Shown piece after piece: positions 50,138 through 58,694 of a stretch of 64,000 bases of DNA. How positions within the stretch are numbered: the stretch's first letter is position 1; every line of letters starts with the position of its first letter. Source of the DNA: Microbacterium sp. LWH13-1.2 (GTDB lineage Bacteria > Actinomycetota > Actinomycetes > Actinomycetales > Microbacteriaceae). The notes beneath the pieces are model-generated. The model ran no database searches. It was not told the origin of the DNA and saw nothing but the letters and a program-made list of their open reading frames with translations. The stretch lies in the NCBI RefSeq assembly GCF_038397735.1, contig NZ_CP151635.1, positions 3,596,001 to 3,660,000 of the forward strand, read 5' to 3'. Position numbers and translations under genes: made by a program.

Positions 50138-51331
50138 ATGCCCTTTGTCATCGTCCTGCTCGCCGTCGCGGTCTTCGCGCAGGGAACATCAGAATTCATG
50201 CTCGCCGGGCTGCTGCCCGCGATTGCGAGCGACCTCGCGGTCAGCATCCCGCAGGCGGGGCTGCTGACCTCAGCCTTTGCCCTGGGGATGATCGTGGGGG
50301 CTCCGCTCATGGCCATCGTCGGCCGCCGGTGGTCCCCTCGGCTCGCACTGTCGGCCTTCCTCCTCGTCTTCATCGCCATGCACGTTCTGGGAGCGTCGAC
50401 AGACGACTTCGGTGTGCTTTTCGTCACCCGGATGGTTGCGGCGATCACCAATGCCGGCTTCCTCGCCGTCACTCTCTCGACGGTCTCAGCCCTCGTGCCG
50501 GCTGACCGCACCGCCCGAGCGCTCTCGGTCATTCTCGGCGGAACGACTCTGGCGCTGATAGCGGGAGTCCCCGCCGGCGCGGCTGTCGGGGCTCTGCTGG
50601 ATTGGCGTGCAGCCCTCTGGGGAGTCGCCGTCATCTCGGTGCCCGCCCTCGTCGCAGTGCTCCTCGCGACTCCCACGCGATCGATCGGCACCAAGCGTTC
50701 CACGACGCTCAAGGACGAGCTCGGGTCGTTGCGTCGTCCAGCGCTGCTCGTACCTCTCGGACTGGGGGCCCTGGTCAATGGTGCGACATTCTGTGCCTTC
50801 ACCTACCTCGCTCCGGTCGTCACCGAGTCTGCGGGCCTGCCGGACGCAGCAGTTCCCGCCGCGCTGGTGATATTCGGTGTCGGATCATCTGTCGGAGTGT
50901 GGGTGGCTGGACGGTACGGCGATCGCCACGCGGCCCGCATCCTCACAGTCGGCGGAGTGGCCCTGCTGATCGGTTGGGGAGCATTTGCGACACTGTCGGC
51001 GATCCCCGTCGCACTGTTCGCGTTCGCCTTCGTCCAGGGCGCGCTCTCCTTCGCGGTCGGGAGCACGCTCATCGCGTCGTCGATCCGGGCTGCAGCGAAT
51101 GCTCCGACGATGTCGGGATCGTTCGCGACAGCGTCACTCAATGTCGGTGCCGCCGCGGGTCCGGCCCTCGGTGGGATGGCCTATGCGACAGCCGCCGGCG
51201 CAACCGGGCCGCTGCTGGTCAGCGCAGCACTGCTCTGTGCTGCGGTTTTGGCGTTCACAGCCATGAGGGGCCTCGCGAAGCGAGATGACCTCCGAGATGA
51301 CCGGTCGGGCGAAATGTCAGAATCGCGATGA
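50138..51331 (+). CDS. MFS efflux protein, Cmx/CmlR chloramphenicol-exporter type
   Basis: A 397-residue, twelve-helix drug:H+ antiporter. The opening FAQGTSEFMLAGLLPAIASDLAVSIPQAGLLTSAFALGMIVGAPLMAI follows the Cmx/CmlR/CmrA pattern of actinobacterial chloramphenicol exporters nearly throughout. RTARALSVILGGTTLALIAGVPAGAAVG holds motif C of efflux MFS proteins. Resistance cannot be asserted from sequence alone. Codon use is visibly less GC-biased than in neighbouring housekeeping genes. The gene ends two bases before a palindrome that contains the left copy of the repeat bounding the 51-62 kb island. Confidence 0.87.
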   Translation: MPFVIVLLAVAVFAQGTSEFMLAGLLPAIASDLAVSIPQAGLLTSAFALGMIVGAPLMAIVGRRWSPRLALSAFLLVFIAMHVLGASTDDFGVLFVTRMVAAITNAGFLAVTLSTVSALVPADRTARALSVILGGTTLALIAGVPAGAAVGALLDWRAALWGVAVISVPALVAVLLATPTRSIGTKRSTTLKDELGSLRRPALLVPLGLGALVNGATFCAFTYLAPVVTESAGLPDAAVPAALVIFGVGSSVGVWVAGRYGDRHAARILTVGGVALLIGWGAFATLSAIPVALFAFAFVQGALSFAVGSTLIASSIRAAANAPTMSGSFATASLNVGAAAGPALGGMAYATAAGATGPLLVSAALLCAAVLAFTAMRGLAKRDDLRDDRSGEMSESR

Positions 51332-51332
51332 A

Positions 51333-51357
51333 ATCGGACTAAGTCCGATGTAAAGCG
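51333..51357. repeat. left boundary repeat: palindrome plus 16-mer
   Basis: ATCGGACT-A-AGTCCGAT at 51333-51349 is a perfect 8-1-8 palindrome, and AGTCCGATGTAAAGCG at 51342-51357 recurs exactly at 62580-62595. It begins two bases after the Cmx-like stop codon. Confidence 0.8.
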
Positions 51358-51479
51358 AGAATCAGGTTTTCCCGCCGCTCGTGTGCCCCGGTGTTGAGAT
51401 CATACGAGCGGGGTCTGACATTCACTATCGTGACCTTCCCCGGAGCTTCTGCGGCTCTCGCCCAAACGTCGTGACAGGT

Positions 51480-51496
51480 GCCGACTCGAAGTCGGC
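51480..51496. terminator. short stem-loop in the 51.4 kb gap
   Basis: GCCGACT at 51480-51486 pairs with AGTCGGC at 51490-51496 around a CGA loop, 29 bp downstream of the end of the broken minus-strand gene. It could serve as its terminator. Confidence 0.35.
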
Positions 51497-51525
51497 CGGT
51501 TCAACGCCCATCGAGGCTCTCCGGT

Positions 51526-52170
51526 TCATCGCCAGTCGCTCTCGTTCTCCGGCTGTGGTCCGGCGGCGTACATCTCGGTGATCCCATCGAGCATGCCTCC
51601 CAGGAGCTCGAACTCGGTGTCTAGGATGGCGACTAAGTCGAGGAAGTCGAGAGTCTCCTGGATGTCGGGCATCTGCCCGGAGTAGGGGAAGGAGGTTCCT
51701 GTGCCGTCCGCTTCGTGCAGAAGAAGCAGCAGCTCCTTGATCGACTCTCGAAACGGCTCATCCGTTTCCAGGGCGTTGTAGTGACCTATCAACTCGTTCG
51801 TCTAAGCGTCAAGGTTGTGACCCAGGATGCGAGACGTTCGAAGCCGCTGCTCGATTTTCGCTGACGCAAGGTCCGGGTTGCCCGACTCATGAAAGCGCCG
51901 ACGCAATGACGCGAATTCTCGGATCATGGCCCTCAGCCGGAGTTCGAACGCCTGCCGATAGAGCGTCAAGGATGGTAGAAGCATGGTGTCATCGATCGGC
52001 TCCCCTCTGAAGGGCCCGGCAGGGCGCCCGGCAGCCTGCTGGAAGCTCGCCGCGAGGAGCGCATCGTCCTGGTAGGGATAGCGGAAGATCAAGCGGTCGT
52101 ACCGGTTGCCGGGAGCCTTAAAGAATAGGGACGTGGGCTCGCTCTTGCCGCTCTTGCCGCTCTTGCGCAT
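51526..52170 (-). pseudogene. unknown gene interrupted by an in-frame TAG
   Basis: Two ORFs in one frame are separated only by a TAG at 51802-51804. Upstream half: a basic start MRKSGKSGKSEPTSLFFKAP, then LPSLTLYRQAFELRLRAMIREF and ending ILGHNLDA. Downstream half: TNELIGHYNALETDEPFRESIKELLLLLHEADGTGTSFPYS and more. Read through the TAG, the protein is about 215 residues, helical and HEPN-like in feel, where the GHNL...LLHEADGTGTSFPYS run looks like one domain. TGG to TAG would explain it. The start at 52170 is uncertain. No family is named with confidence. It lies at the left end of the island. Confidence 0.6.
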
Positions 52171-52233
52171 CCTCGATCGTCGCATCGCGTACGTGGTCGG
52201 CGCCACCCTAGAAGCAGAACTGCACAGTCGCAT

Positions 52234-52985
52234 GCGCTCTGGCAGCAGCGATCGCCTACTCCTACTTTTTGATCCGGTAGCCCAGTTTTCTTGCGGCTTT
52301 CGCTAGGTAGATGTTTGCACTCGAGGAGTCCAGGCGAGTGTGCACCAACGGAAGTAGAGGAGGGGCGGCTCCGGTTCCGGGGGAAGTGCTTCCGGTTCGG
52401 TGCGAGAGACGTGAAGGCCCATGACAACGAGTCCCTGTGGGAGAGGCGGCGCTCGTCGCCGTCAGCGTGAGCATCCTGCGGCGTTCCATTGTGTTACTCC
52501 AGTTGAGATGACGGAGTGATGCGTGTGGCGCGGGGTCAACGAGTACTGGCGTTAGTGCACGTCGATTAGCCTGTGGTTGGTGGGAAGTGGGGTGGGTTGG
52601 TGCCGGCTTCGCGTGATACCGCAAGGGCACGCCGGAGTGGGCTCCGGAGGCTGGGCGGTGGACGCTCCGTTGGCGACCATTCTCAGGGCGTCCGCGGACC
52701 GTTTGCCCGGTTCCGCGGCGTAGCTCTGCACGGTGACCCCGCTCGGCGGGACGCTCGAGTGCCTCGTAGCTCGGTTCAAGATCGCCGACGACGGGGCGGT
52801 GACGTCGCTTGACAATCTTGAGGTGGAAGCGGACCCGGGGTGCCCACAGAAACCGACCGAAAGCGATCGTTTTCGGCGCACGCCAGTCGCGCGCGCTGAT
52901 GAGGCTGCCAGTAACGTGCTTCGGAACGCAAATACCGCGGGGGCTTTCGGCACGGCCGTCATCGGGGATCATCTGACGAGATCAG
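52234..52985. other. gene-poor stretch of about 750 bp
   Basis: No convincing gene is visible. Frames open on both strands here, including a long one on the minus strand from 52262 to 52972 and one on the plus strand from 52733 to 53005, but their translations are low-complexity, Arg/Pro/Ser-rich and contain no recognisable motif. On the minus strand a small frame starting MGLHVSRTEPEALPPEPEPP near 52423 might be real, without support. The stretch may be decayed DNA of the island. Confidence 0.5.
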
Positions 52986-54629
52986 CTACTCGGCTGGGCG
53001 CGTAAGGGCGCGCAGTGCTGCCCGGTTCGTTGGGTATAGACGATCGGCAGTGACTATGTCGAACTTGTTGAGCCGTCGCACGATTTCCGGCCGGGGGCGA
53101 CTGTAGGAGAGAACTATGCTTCTGTCTTCGAGCCATCGCACGAGCGCAGTCAGGAACTCGGCGCCGGTGACGTCGATATCCGTCACGGCTTCGAGGTCCA
53201 AGACGACGTGTCGTACGTCTGGGGTTGTCGTCACAGCGCGCTTGACGGCCTCGGAGAACACAGCTCCGTTAGCGAAGAACAGCGGAGCCGCGAGGCGGAT
53301 GACCACGACGCCTGGCGCGGTGTCCTGCCCAGGCGGTGCCGCAGCGAGCAGAGAGGAATCCGGATTGTCGTTTCCGCTGAGCACGTCGATCGCGGGGTAG
53401 GACGCTCGTTTGGCGAGGTTGACGAGCGCGAGCACGAAGGCGACCACTATGCCAGCGATAGCGCCCGCTAGGACCGTGACTAGGAAGCAACTGACGCCGA
53501 TCAGAAACTCGAATCGGTCCTGTTGCCAGAGTGCCCGGAACTCGCGAAGTCCGAGGAGCGGCACGACGGCGACTGCGACGATAGCCCCGATGGCCGGCGA
53601 GGGGATCTGCTCGAGCAATGCGGTGCCGAACAGCAGGAGAGCGAGAGTGCCGATAGCCGTGACCATGGTTGGCAGCTGCGTACGGGAACCAGCTTGATCC
53701 ATCGCGGCAGTCCTCGATGTGGAGGAACCGATCGAGAAGCCGCCGCTGGCGCCGGCAGCGATGTTTCCCAGGCCGAAGGCTAGGAGGTCTCGGTTGGGGC
53801 GCGTTTCATAGCCGTTCTTCTCGCCATAGCTGCGGGCGATCAGCAGCCCCTCCGCCATCGCGACCATGGTCAACGCGATCCCGGACGGGATCAACGCCAG
53901 CCAGGTCACCCAATCCAGAACGGGCCAGGTCAGCTCGGGAGGACCGGCTTCTACGCGCCCCAGGACCGCGACTCCCAGCTTCTCGAGCCCGCTGGTCGAA
54001 ACGGCGATTGTTGAGGCGACGAGCACTACCAGCGCCCAGGGGGCGGCCCGAGCGGCACGTCTTCCGATAAGCAGAAGGGCGACGGAGGAGCCGGAGATCA
54101 GGAGGGACCATCCGTTCGATGCCGGAAGACCGGTGATGAGGCCGAGAAGCTTGTCGACGAATTCTCCACCGGAGTCGATCTTCACCCCGAGCATCTTGGC
54201 AAGTTGGCTGATGAGAATGTCCAACGCCAGTCCGCCGACGAACCCGATGAGGATGGGTTTCGACAGGAAGTTCGCAAGGAAGCCGAGCTTCAGGAACGAA
54301 GCGAGTACGAAGAGTACGCCGCAGATGATTGCTTGAGCGAGAGCCATGGAGATGTAACTCGCGGAGCCGGCGACGGCGAGGCCGCCGATCGAGGATGCCA
54401 CCAGAGCGGCTGCGGCTGCGTCTGGCGAGGCGACGACTTGTCGGGAGGACACCGTCAGCGCATAGATGATCGCTGGAAGGATGAGCGCGTACAGCCCTGC
54501 CGTCGGGGGGAGCCCCGCAATCTGGGCGTAACCGATGTTGAGTGGGACGGCGATGGCCAAAAGAGTCACGCCTGCCAGTGCTTCGGAGGGTGCGTTTCGC
54601 CAGGTGAGGCCGCGCAGCGGTCGCCACAT
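52986..54629 (-). CDS. SulP-family anion transporter with STAS domain
   Basis: A 547-residue SLC26/SulP transporter. Hydrophobic segments fill residues 20-420, with AIAVPLNIGYAQIAGLPPTAGLYALI as the SulP signature and GGFSIGSSTSRTAAMDQAGSRTQL as a second hallmark. Residues about 430-547 form a cytoplasmic STAS domain with HVVLDLEAVTDIDVTGAEFLTAL. Substrates in the family include sulfate, bicarbonate and dicarboxylates; no carbonic anhydrase neighbour decides it. The ATG at 54629 follows AAAGGGA. It is the last gene of the operon that contains two DUF1254 genes and a small membrane protein. Confidence 0.92.
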   Translation of the reverse strand: MWRPLRGLTWRNAPSEALAGVTLLAIAVPLNIGYAQIAGLPPTAGLYALILPAIIYALTVSSRQVVASPDAAAAALVASSIGGLAVAGSASYISMALAQAIICGVLFVLASFLKLGFLANFLSKPILIGFVGGLALDILISQLAKMLGVKIDSGGEFVDKLLGLITGLPASNGWSLLISGSSVALLLIGRRAARAAPWALVVLVASTIAVSTSGLEKLGVAVLGRVEAGPPELTWPVLDWVTWLALIPSGIALTMVAMAEGLLIARSYGEKNGYETRPNRDLLAFGLGNIAAGASGGFSIGSSTSRTAAMDQAGSRTQLPTMVTAIGTLALLLFGTALLEQIPSPAIGAIVAVAVVPLLGLREFRALWQQDRFEFLIGVSCFLVTVLAGAIAGIVVAFVLALVNLAKRASYPAIDVLSGNDNPDSSLLAAAPPGQDTAPGVVVIRLAAPLFFANGAVFSEAVKRAVTTTPDVRHVVLDLEAVTDIDVTGAEFLTALVRWLEDRSIVLSYSRPRPEIVRRLNKFDIVTADRLYPTNRAALRALTRPAE

Positions 54630-54699
54630 CGACGGTTCCCTTTCGTTCGAGCCAAACACGTCGGCGAGGAAGTGTGTGGCGGGTGTTGTGAGGAATGCC

Positions 54700-55272
54700 C
54701 TAGTGGAGGAGCGCCTTCAAGATGACGAACACGACGCCGAAGGATGCGGTGCCCAGGGCGCCCAGGATTCTGACGAGCTGGGAGCTCCCGCGGTGAAGGA
54801 AGGCGACATAGCCCAGGAACGCCAGGATCGCGACGCCGGACCACAGCGCAGCATCGTTGGCTACGTCGTCGGAGATGGCTCGTGTTGTACCCGCAAGAAG
54901 AATAGCCGCGGGGACGGCCGCAGAACTTAACATGCCCATTGAGTGCCTCACGGATGCCGTGAACGCGGCCTTGATACCCACCCGGTGTCCTTGCCGCGGG
55001 GCGATGTGATCAGAGAGACGCGCGACGGTTCCGGCGTACACATGTGCTCCCCAGAAGACCAGCACCGTCACCGCTACGGTCGCCAGCACGACGAGTGATG
55101 TCTCTCCGTGCGCGGAGGATACGGCCACGAGGCCACTCACCAGGATCGTGCCGTAGACCGCCGCTTCCGTGCCGAACCCGGACCGCAGAGCCTGATGGAC
55201 GCGAAGGATGTTGCGATCCGCAGGATTTGCGCCTCCGTTCAAGACGGCGCGGGCGTTGGAGTTACCGGGCAT
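54700..55272 (-). CDS. small four-helix membrane protein of unknown family
   Basis: A 190-residue protein. After about 35 hydrophilic residues, four hydrophobic segments follow: TEAAVYGTILVSGLVAVSS, LVVLATVAVTVLVFWGAHVYAGTVA, MLSSAAVPAAILLAGTTRA and ALWSGVAILAFLGYVAFL, with a further C-terminal one. HVYAGTVARLSDHIAPRQGHR is the polar loop. I recognise no named domain. The ATG at 55272 overlaps the DUF1254 stop by 11 bp, so it belongs to that operon and may work with SulP or the DUF1254 proteins. Confidence 0.72.
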   Translation of the reverse strand: MPGNSNARAVLNGGANPADRNILRVHQALRSGFGTEAAVYGTILVSGLVAVSSAHGETSLVVLATVAVTVLVFWGAHVYAGTVARLSDHIAPRQGHRVGIKAAFTASVRHSMGMLSSAAVPAAILLAGTTRAISDDVANDAALWSGVAILAFLGYVAFLHRGSSQLVRILGALGTASFGVVFVILKALLH

Positions 55273-56581
55273 GCCCCGCTTTGACGACCGCAGGCGGGAA
55301 CCACCGGCCATCGAGAGCTTCCGGGGCTGGGGCGTACAGCCGCATATTGATCCCGAGCGGACCCAGCGGCGCGGGGAGCCAGTTGGCTTGCCGGTCAGGG
55401 CCGGGATTGGTGTGCTGGATGTACAGATCGAGCGAACCGTCGCTGTTGTAGTTGAGAGTGTCGCGGTCGCCGATCGCGAACCGATTCAGCTCGTTCGCTG
55501 TCTGGAAGCCTTCGGCGTCGTACATCGTCACCGACCAGAAGGCGGCAACGGGTGGCAGCTGATCGGCGGCGAAATGGAGGATGTAGTCCGTCTCTCCCAC
55601 GACCGGATCGCCATCGGCGTCGTGCACCAGGAGCGGGTATATCGCGTCCTCTGGCGGGTTAGCCCCGAGTCCGGCAAGCGTTACCCCGGCACGGTGAAGG
55701 TAGTCGTTGCCGTAGACGCCGATGGTGTCGGAGAAGTTCGTCCAGCCGTTGGTCTCGGTGCCCAGGACAGGAACTGAGGCGACTAGTTGGGCCAGTGCTT
55801 CGCTCGCGCCGCCTTCGATGTCGGCCAGCTGGTCGCCGCTGAATCGACCGGCGTCGAACTGTTCGCCGGGCACTATGCCCAGCTGAGCGATACGGGCGAG
55901 GATCGAGAAGTCCGTTGCATGTGGCGGAACGAACTGCAGAGTTCTGGCGGCGTAGTTGAAGAACTCGATCGCGCTCATTCGATTGACGATGATGAGCGCC
56001 TCGGTGTCCGTGTCGACGGCAGGGTCGATGCGCGGCAGCGGGCGCGGTATGAGCGGCGTGATGGACATGCCGTCCTGCACCTCGGCGACTGCGTCGTAGT
56101 CGGCGGGGCCGTTGGTCTGAATTCGACCGATGATCCAGACGATGGGAGTCGGTGCGTGAATGACGGGCACTCCTGAGGGGAGGTCTCCTGAATACCCTGG
56201 CCCGACGATGACGTGGTCTTGAGCAGCGGTCCCCGTGGTGCGCTTACCGACCGTGGCGAACACGTCGGTCCACATGTCGAGCATCGGAAGCATGTAGTAC
56301 CGGTCCTGCGTGTCGGGAGCGTGCAGCAGCACAGGGCCGTCGGTGAGGTCGAGCCAGGCGTTGGCATAGAGAGTGTCGAAGTTAGGTCGCACCACTGCGC
56401 GGTAATCGGCGGGCGGGAACGTGCGCAGATGGTGGAACGCGTTCGCGGGTCCGAAGCCCGGACGGGCATCGGCTTCAAGATTCGTAGCCTGCTGATGGCT
56501 GACCTCCATCGTCACCAGGGGATAGAGGTAGATGTACGCCTCGCGGCTCAGGGTGCGAAGGTCATTCGCCAGTACTGACAT
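55262..56581 (-). CDS. DUF1254/DUF1214 domain protein (copy 1)
   Basis: A 439-residue protein. The N-terminal DUF1254 domain includes AYIYLYPLVTMEVSHQQATN and RPNFDTLYANAWLDLTDGPVLLHAPDTQDRYYMLPMLDMWTDVFATVG; the C-terminal DUF1214 domain includes LHFAADQLPPVAAFWSVTMYDAEGFQ and IQHTNPGPDRQANWLPAP. The function of the family is unknown; the motifs suggest a conserved binding cleft. No signal peptide is seen, which differs from many relatives that are exported. A second copy lies 102 bp upstream in the same operon. Confidence 0.9.
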   Translation of the reverse strand: MSVLANDLRTLSREAYIYLYPLVTMEVSHQQATNLEADARPGFGPANAFHHLRTFPPADYRAVVRPNFDTLYANAWLDLTDGPVLLHAPDTQDRYYMLPMLDMWTDVFATVGKRTTGTAAQDHVIVGPGYSGDLPSGVPVIHAPTPIVWIIGRIQTNGPADYDAVAEVQDGMSITPLIPRPLPRIDPAVDTDTEALIIVNRMSAIEFFNYAARTLQFVPPHATDFSILARIAQLGIVPGEQFDAGRFSGDQLADIEGGASEALAQLVASVPVLGTETNGWTNFSDTIGVYGNDYLHRAGVTLAGLGANPPEDAIYPLLVHDADGDPVVGETDYILHFAADQLPPVAAFWSVTMYDAEGFQTANELNRFAIGDRDTLNYNSDGSLDLYIQHTNPGPDRQANWLPAPLGPLGINMRLYAPAPEALDGRWFPPAVVKAGHAR

Positions 56582-56683
56582 GTTCAGATCCGATCCTCGC
56601 GGACATGCTCCGCGAAACGTTGACCGTGCTGTCGACTCAGGCTGCCGGTCGCAGACGGGTGCTGCTTCTCTGAGGGGCGCGGA

Positions 56684-58009
56684 TCACGCGATCCGCTTGA
56701 TGGGCGGTAGAACCACGCCTCGGCGAAGTGCTTCAGGCTTGGGTGAGTAGATCCTGAGCATCGGCTGGAACTCTCCTGCGGGTGCAGGGAGCCAGTTCGA
56801 CTCCCGTTCACTGCCCGGGGAATCATGCTGAATCAGGATCTCCAGCGAGCCGTCCTCTGCGTAGACGAGCGGGTCACGGTCCCCGATCGCGAACCGATCG
56901 ATGGGGTTCGGTACCTGGAAACCCTCGGCGTCGTACATGGTCAAAGACCAGAAGGCATCGGCTGCCGGGATCTCATCTGCCGCAAAATGAAGTACGTAGT
57001 CACGTCGCCCGGTCAAGAGTTCGCCGGATTCGTCGGTGGCGGTGCCTGGATAGAGGGCATCCTCCGGAAGGTTGCACCCCAGGCCCCCGAGCGCGACCAT
57101 CGCCCGACGGCGGTAGTCAGTGCCATAGGTGCCGCCTTGGATCGTCATCCACCCGCCTCGCCAGACGCCGAGAGATCCGTCACTGGTGGCCGCGAGAATA
57201 TCGTGCAGTGCTTCCGTGCCGGCGGCATCGATCGCTTCACGCGAGGCTTCGTCGTCAGGAGAGAAGCTCTGTCCGACGACCAGACCGATGCTGCGCATCC
57301 GTTCCAGGATGGGCCCGTCATTGGGGTGCGGAGGGTGTACCTTCAGCAGCTCGGCGCCGTATGCGAGCAGTTCGGAGCCACTCATCGCATTCACCTGATG
57401 CAGCGGCGGCGTCGCGTCATCCACCGACGGATCAACGGCAGAATCGTTCGGCCACGAGAACGATGAACCCCACCGACTCAGGGGGATTGTGCTCAATCCG
57501 TCCTGGATCGAGTGCACCGTCGGCAGGTCATCGACGCCGTTGCACTGTATGCGGCCCATCACCCAGACGATCGGTGTCGGCGCGATCAACAGGTCTACTC
57601 CTGGGGGCAGTGCGCCGGACCAGCCCGGGGCCGCGATAGCAAAGGAACGTTCCGCTCCGTAGGTGGTGCGCGTTCCAGGAACAGCGAACACATCGGTCCA
57701 CATGTCGAGGATGGGGGTCAAGTAGAAGCGGCCACGGGAGTCGGGGACCGTGAGAACGATTGGCTCGTCTCGAAGATCGAGCCATGCGAAGGAGTAGAGA
57801 GTGTCGAAATTGAAGCGGACCACGTCTCGTGCGTCCGCATCCGGATACGCGCGGAAGTGTGCGAACTGGTTCGTCGGCGCCCTCATGGGCTCGACATCCG
57901 CGGCAGTCACGTTGGTTGCCTGCCGGAAGGTGGCATCCATCGTCACCAGCGGGTAGAGGTACTGATAGGCGTCGAATGCGATGGCCTGGACATGAGGTCG
58001 GGCGGTCAT
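56684..58009 (-). CDS. DUF1254/DUF1214 domain protein (copy 2)
   Basis: A 441-residue paralogue of the next gene. DUF1254: AYQYLYPLVTMDATFRQATN and RFNFDTLYSFAWLDLRDEPIVL, then FYLTPILDMWTDVFAVPG. DUF1214: LHFAADEIPAADAFWSLTMYDAEGFQVPNPIDRFAIGDRDPL and WLPAPAGEFQPMLRIYSP. The same architecture and length as copy 1 indicate a tandem duplication. The ATG at 58009 was chosen because it gives a family-like N-terminus; ATG 58054 is possible. It is the first gene of the operon, and two 19-bp dyads lie just upstream. Confidence 0.88.
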   Translation of the reverse strand: MTARPHVQAIAFDAYQYLYPLVTMDATFRQATNVTAADVEPMRAPTNQFAHFRAYPDADARDVVRFNFDTLYSFAWLDLRDEPIVLTVPDSRGRFYLTPILDMWTDVFAVPGTRTTYGAERSFAIAAPGWSGALPPGVDLLIAPTPIVWVMGRIQCNGVDDLPTVHSIQDGLSTIPLSRWGSSFSWPNDSAVDPSVDDATPPLHQVNAMSGSELLAYGAELLKVHPPHPNDGPILERMRSIGLVVGQSFSPDDEASREAIDAAGTEALHDILAATSDGSLGVWRGGWMTIQGGTYGTDYRRRAMVALGGLGCNLPEDALYPGTATDESGELLTGRRDYVLHFAADEIPAADAFWSLTMYDAEGFQVPNPIDRFAIGDRDPLVYAEDGSLEILIQHDSPGSERESNWLPAPAGEFQPMLRIYSPKPEALRRGVVLPPIKRIA

Positions 58010-58049
58010 GGTTCGAGAATGCTCTTCTTGCCTCACGACGTCTAGTGCT

Positions 58050-58119
58050 CTCATCCGCGGCGAATGAGGACGGGGCGTGATGACTGCTCGACTCACAGGC
58101 CTCATCCGCCCCGAATGAA
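58050..58119. promoter_or_regulatory. two 19-bp dyads ahead of the DUF1254 operon
   Basis: CTCATCCGCGGCGAATGAG at 58050-58068 (one mismatch from perfect symmetry) and CTCATCCGCCCCGAATGAA at 58101-58119 (three mismatches) are 51 bp apart in the gap between the DUF1254 operon and the lipoprotein gene. The same dyad in perfect form is at 61695-61713. A regulator encoded on the island probably binds them. Confidence 0.6.
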
Positions 58120-58205
58120 TGTCGGGCCGTCATCTTCCGGAGCGTCGAACGCGAGGGCATAGTCAGTCACGTCAGTCCGCACTCACCTACGTGAAAGGCA
58201 CTCTG

Positions 58206-58625
58206 TTGCGTACACGCTCCATCACCTCGGTCCTCCTTTGCGCTCTCGCCATCGCTTCTTTGACCGGGTGCGCGCCGGACGCCGCACCGGAAGAGAACAC
58301 CGCCTCCGCCTGCGCTGCCCTCGAGCAGCTCAACTCGGCCGTGGAAGCAGCGAAATCAGAACTCAGCTCCGCCGAGACGATGGGAGATCTGCGCGATATC
58401 CGTGAGAGTGTGTCCGAGGCCTACACCGAGGCTGAGAGTGCTCTCGACCGCGTCGCGGCCGATCGCGCTGACCAGCTCGCGGAATCGTGGTCGGCGCTGT
58501 CGGAAGACGTCGAAGGTGTCTCCGACGATGCGGCTATTGCGGACGCGCGTGAGTCTCTCATCGAAGAGTTCCGAGAACTCGGTGAGGCGCGACAAGTCGC
58601 ACAGTCAGACTTGGAATGCGACTGA
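58206..58625 (+). CDS. small lipoprotein, coiled-coil-like
   Basis: A 139-residue exported lipoprotein. Signal peptide: basic TRS at the start, hydrophobic SVLLCALAIAS, lipobox LTGC with Cys at about residue 22. The mature part is acidic and helical (SACAALEQLNSAVEAAKSELSSAETMGDLRDIRESVSEAYTEAESAL), probably a helical hairpin. The start is a TTG with AAAGG upstream; a GTG at 58191 would add five residues. No family is recognised. It lies ahead of the LuxR-type gene and is divergent from the DUF1254 operon. Confidence 0.78.
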   Translation: MRTRSITSVLLCALAIASLTGCAPDAAPEENTASACAALEQLNSAVEAAKSELSSAETMGDLRDIRESVSEAYTEAESALDRVAADRADQLAESWSALSEDVEGVSDDAAIADARESLIEEFRELGEARQVAQSDLECD

Positions 58626-58649
58626 ACAGGTGACAGCAATCGGGGGAAG

Positions 58650-58680
58650 GGCTCCGTCGAGTTCGAGTTACGTCGGAGCC
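58650..58680 (+). terminator. weak stem-loop after the lipoprotein
   Basis: GGCTCCG at 58650-58656 pairs with CGGAGCC at 58674-58680 around a 17-nt loop, in the 69-bp gap between the lipoprotein and the LuxR-type gene. It may attenuate read-through. Confidence 0.4.
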
Positions 58681-58694
58681 AATAGCATGTCCTC

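Noticed and set aside
52262..52972. 236-residue minus-strand frame
   Set aside because: The translation is low-complexity and without motif, and an alternative minus-strand frame of 136 residues is equally open; neither has a good ribosome site or codon pattern.
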